This document shows positions 32,121-33,826 of a stretch of DNA of 33,826 nucleotides, one piece after another. Every line of letters begins with the position of its first letter. Position 1 is the stretch's first letter. The notes under the pieces were generated by a model, which saw only the letters and a program-made list of their open reading frames with translations, made no database searches and was not told the DNA's origin. Source of the DNA: an uncultured Corynebacterium sp. (GTDB lineage: Bacteria; Actinomycetota; Actinomycetes; Mycobacteriales; Mycobacteriaceae); assembly GCA_946222625.1 (NCBI GenBank), contig CAMILJ010000006.1, positions 1-33,826 on the forward strand. The letters run 5' to 3'. The translations under genes were made by a program, and so were the position numbers.

Positions 32121-32972
32121 ATGTCCCCAGTACTGCAGGTTCCTGCCAAGGTTGGTGTGCTCGGCGGCGGCCGCATGGGCGCCGGCATTGCTCACGCCTT
32201 CTTAGCCTCCGGCGCGTCCGTGACCGTGGTGGATATCAACGATGACGCCGTGGCCGCCGCCCGCGAGCGCGTGCACAAGGCCATCCGCGGCTCCCTCGAC
32301 CGCGGCGCGGAAGGCACCTTCGAATCCTGGGATGAGCGTCTCAGTTTTTCCACCGCCGCCTCCGCCTTTGCTGGCTTCGACCTCGTGGTTGAGGCAGTTC
32401 CGGAATCGATGGATCTCAAGGTAGCCGCATTCCGGGATATCGCTGAGGCAGCGCCGCAGGCCGTCGTCGCCACCAATACCTCCTCGCTGTCGGTATCTCA
32501 GCTGGCGGAGAGCATCCCCAACGACGTCATTGGCCTGCACTTCTTCAACCCGGTTCCAGCTTCCAAGCTGGTGGAAGTGGTTGTTGCCGAGTCCACCCCG
32601 GACACGCTCGTGGACACGGCCAAGGGCTGGGTCGAGGGCTTGGGTAAGACCGCGGTGGTGGTCAAGGACGCCCCCGGCTTCGCTTCCTCCCGCCTCGGCG
32701 TGGCCATCGCGCTGGAGGCCATCCGCATGGTGGAGGAAGGCGTGGCCTCACCGCGCGATATCGACAACGCCATGGTGCTGGGCTACAAGTTCCCCATCGG
32801 CCCGCTGGAGCTGACCGATATCGTGGGCCTTGATGTGCGCCTCGGCATCGCCGAATACCTCGAATCCCAGCTGGGTGAGCGTTTTAGCCCGCCGCAGCTC
32901 ATGCGCGACATGGTTGCCCGTGGCGAGCTGGGCCGCAAGTCCGGCAAGGGCTTCTACGACTATTCCGAGTAA
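32121..32972 (+). CDS. paaH: 3-hydroxyadipyl-CoA dehydrogenase PaaH
   Basis: A 283-residue NAD-dependent 3-hydroxyacyl-CoA dehydrogenase. The Rossmann motif GGGRMGAGIA (about 14-23) is followed by VVDIN and the catalytic region VIGLHFFNPVPASKLVEVV with its His, then a C-terminal helical domain ending KSGKGFYDYSE. It would oxidise 3-hydroxyadipyl-CoA. The ATG at 32121 has AAGGAGAG 6-10 nt upstream; the open frame before it lies in paaF. Its end overlaps the convergent kdpE by 13 bp. Confidence 0.94.
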   Translation: MSPVLQVPAKVGVLGGGRMGAGIAHAFLASGASVTVVDINDDAVAAARERVHKAIRGSLDRGAEGTFESWDERLSFSTAASAFAGFDLVVEAVPESMDLKVAAFRDIAEAAPQAVVATNTSSLSVSQLAESIPNDVIGLHFFNPVPASKLVEVVVAESTPDTLVDTAKGWVEGLGKTAVVVKDAPGFASSRLGVAIALEAIRMVEEGVASPRDIDNAMVLGYKFPIGPLELTDIVGLDVRLGIAEYLESQLGERFSPPQLMRDMVARGELGRKSGKGFYDYSE

Positions 32973-33697
32973 CCGGACTCTTCTCTGCCAGGCTCTGGCA
33001 CCACAAAGCGATAACCCAAGCCGGGTTCTGTGAGTAGAAAACGTGGGTGGGCGGGGTCATCCTCCAGCTTGCGACGCAACTGAGAAGTGTAAATACGGAG
33101 GTAGTGCCCCTGCCCCTCGAAGCCGGGACCCCAGATCTCAGAGAGCAGGTCCTCTTTGCGCACCAAACCGCCGTGTGCGCGAAGTAGCGTGGTGAGCACG
33201 CCCCACTCGGTAGGCGTCAGATGCAGCGGCTCGCCGCCTTTGGTGATGGAATGGCGTGGAACGTCAATCACGACGTCCCCGGCGTGGACCACAGCGGTCT
33301 CAACGCGCCTCACGGGACTCTGCGGGCTGCCATGCCGCAGCGCCACTCGCACGCGGGCCAAAAGCTCCTCCATAGAGAAAGGCTTTGTCACATAGTCGTC
33401 CGCGCCGCGGTCGAGAGCTGCGGCGCTAAACAGCGGATCGGAGCGCGCGGTCAGGATGATGACCGGTACCGCAGACCACCCGCGGATTCCTTCCAATACA
33501 ACGGTGCCATCCATATCCGGCAGCCCCATGTCCAAAATCACAACGTCGGGCTGCTGCCGCGACACCACCTGTAGTCCCTCTGCACCTGTACGCGCCTGGT
33601 GGACCTCGTAACCACGCGCCTTGAAGTTAATACTCAGCGTGTTAAGCAGGCGGGGGTCATCGTCCACAATGGCGATGCTGGTTTTCTTCGTCGTCAT
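32960..33697 (-). CDS. kdpE: response regulator KdpE
   Basis: A 245-residue OmpR-type regulator. The receiver domain (1-118) has Asp12-14, phosphoacceptor Asp56 and the Thr and Lys of ILTAR and VTKPF. The winged-helix domain (about 140-235) includes LTPTEWGVLTTLLRAHGGLVRKEDLLSEIWG and YTSQLRRKLEDDP, which resemble KdpE. KdpDE activates the kdpFABC potassium pump at low potassium; those genes would lie right of the window. The ATG at 33697 overlaps the stop of the kinase gene (ATGA), with GGAGGAG upstream. Confidence 0.9.
   Translation of the reverse strand: MTTKKTSIAIVDDDPRLLNTLSINFKARGYEVHQARTGAEGLQVVSRQQPDVVILDMGLPDMDGTVVLEGIRGWSAVPVIILTARSDPLFSAAALDRGADDYVTKPFSMEELLARVRVALRHGSPQSPVRRVETAVVHAGDVVIDVPRHSITKGGEPLHLTPTEWGVLTTLLRAHGGLVRKEDLLSEIWGPGFEGQGHYLRIYTSQLRRKLEDDPAHPRFLLTEPGLGYRFVVPEPGREESGYSE
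32986..33000 (+). terminator. hairpin just past paaH
   Basis: TGCCAG-GCT-CTGGCA is a perfect 6-bp stem with a 3-nt loop, 14 bp after the paaH stop and inside the 3' end of kdpE. No T run follows, so it is at best a weak or factor-dependent terminator. Confidence 0.3.
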
Positions 33698-33826
33698 TTT
33701 TGTTCTCCTCCCGCGAGGGGAAACCGCAAAATAAAGGTTGCGCCCGGGGTAGCAGCCACCTCGATGCTACCGCCCATGGCCTCTACAAAGCCTTGAACAA
33801 CGGAAAGGCCAAGGCCTACACCGTTG
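33694..33826 (-). CDS. kdpD: sensor kinase KdpD, C-terminal end (partial)
   Basis: The last 44 codons of a histidine kinase, cut by the window edge. They encode the ATPase G2 box NGVGLGLSVVQGFVEAMGG and a short tail ending in GGEQK. The GFVEAMGG stretch is typical of KdpD. Its stop codon TGA overlaps the kdpE start (ATGA), so the two genes are coupled. The large cytoplasmic KdpD domain cannot be checked here. Confidence 0.85.
   Translation of the reverse strand, partial: NGVGLGLSVVQGFVEAMGGSIEVAATPGATFILRFPLAGGEQK

Overview
The window is a chromosomal segment of a high-GC actinobacterium, almost certainly Corynebacterium (possibly the aurimucosum/minutissimum/singulare group; the species is inferred, not shown). 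The evidence is gene content and order: a ponA neighbourhood resembling Mycobacterium Rv0049-Rv0051, the divergent hrtBA/chrSA heme system typical of corynebacteria, a metP-metS methionine importer, and several start codons set directly behind a -10 box (leaderless genes), which is common in this genus. No rRNA, tRNA, CRISPR array, insertion sequence or prophage was seen.

Layout. Positions 114-3936 (minus strand) hold a cell-envelope operon: bifunctional penicillin-binding protein PonA, a GT87-type membrane glycosyltransferase and a 60-residue membrane protein, with a DUF5318 zinc-ribbon gene just upstream. Positions 4543-11715 hold housekeeping and stress genes: a MarR regulator, a tandem universal stress protein, a small membrane protein, tRNA hydroxylase TrhO, a DUF1846 protein, endonuclease VIII (Nei) and the NAD(P)HX repair fusion Nnr. 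Two palindrome-rich gaps lie here (7588-7683 and 11728-11876). Positions 11858-12682 encode a TIGR02206/YwaF-type membrane protein.

Positions 12736-17266 form a heme-response island. The HrtBA heme exporter (minus) is divergent from the ChrSA two-component system (plus), and a flavin monooxygenase starts on the base after the chrA stop codon. A VanZ-like protein and an AcuI/YhdH-type reductase follow. Next comes the methionine/alanine importer MetP with its 55-residue partner MetS (minus).

Positions 21025-32972 are a nearly complete phenylacetate degradation cluster. PaaK (CoA ligase) and an MHS-family permease run on the minus strand, with the TetR repressor PaaR beside them. PaaI thioesterase and then paaABCDE-paaG-paaJ-paaF-paaH run on the plus strand. 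The permease would import phenylacetate, PaaK makes the CoA thioester, PaaABCDE epoxidises the ring, PaaG isomerises the epoxide to the oxepin, and PaaF/PaaH/PaaJ carry out the beta-oxidation-like steps. The ring-opening enzyme PaaZ is absent from the window. Matching palindromes upstream of paaK and over the paaA -10 box are candidate PaaR operators. The window ends in kdpE and the 3' end of kdpD (minus), whose 3' side overlaps paaH.

The most notable structure outside the genes is of two kinds. First, nine genes carry a TANNNT hexamer exactly 7-8 nt before the start codon and lack a ribosome binding site. Second, a pair of related palindromic elements lies between nnr and the YwaF-like gene, one of which supplies the last codons and stop of that gene.
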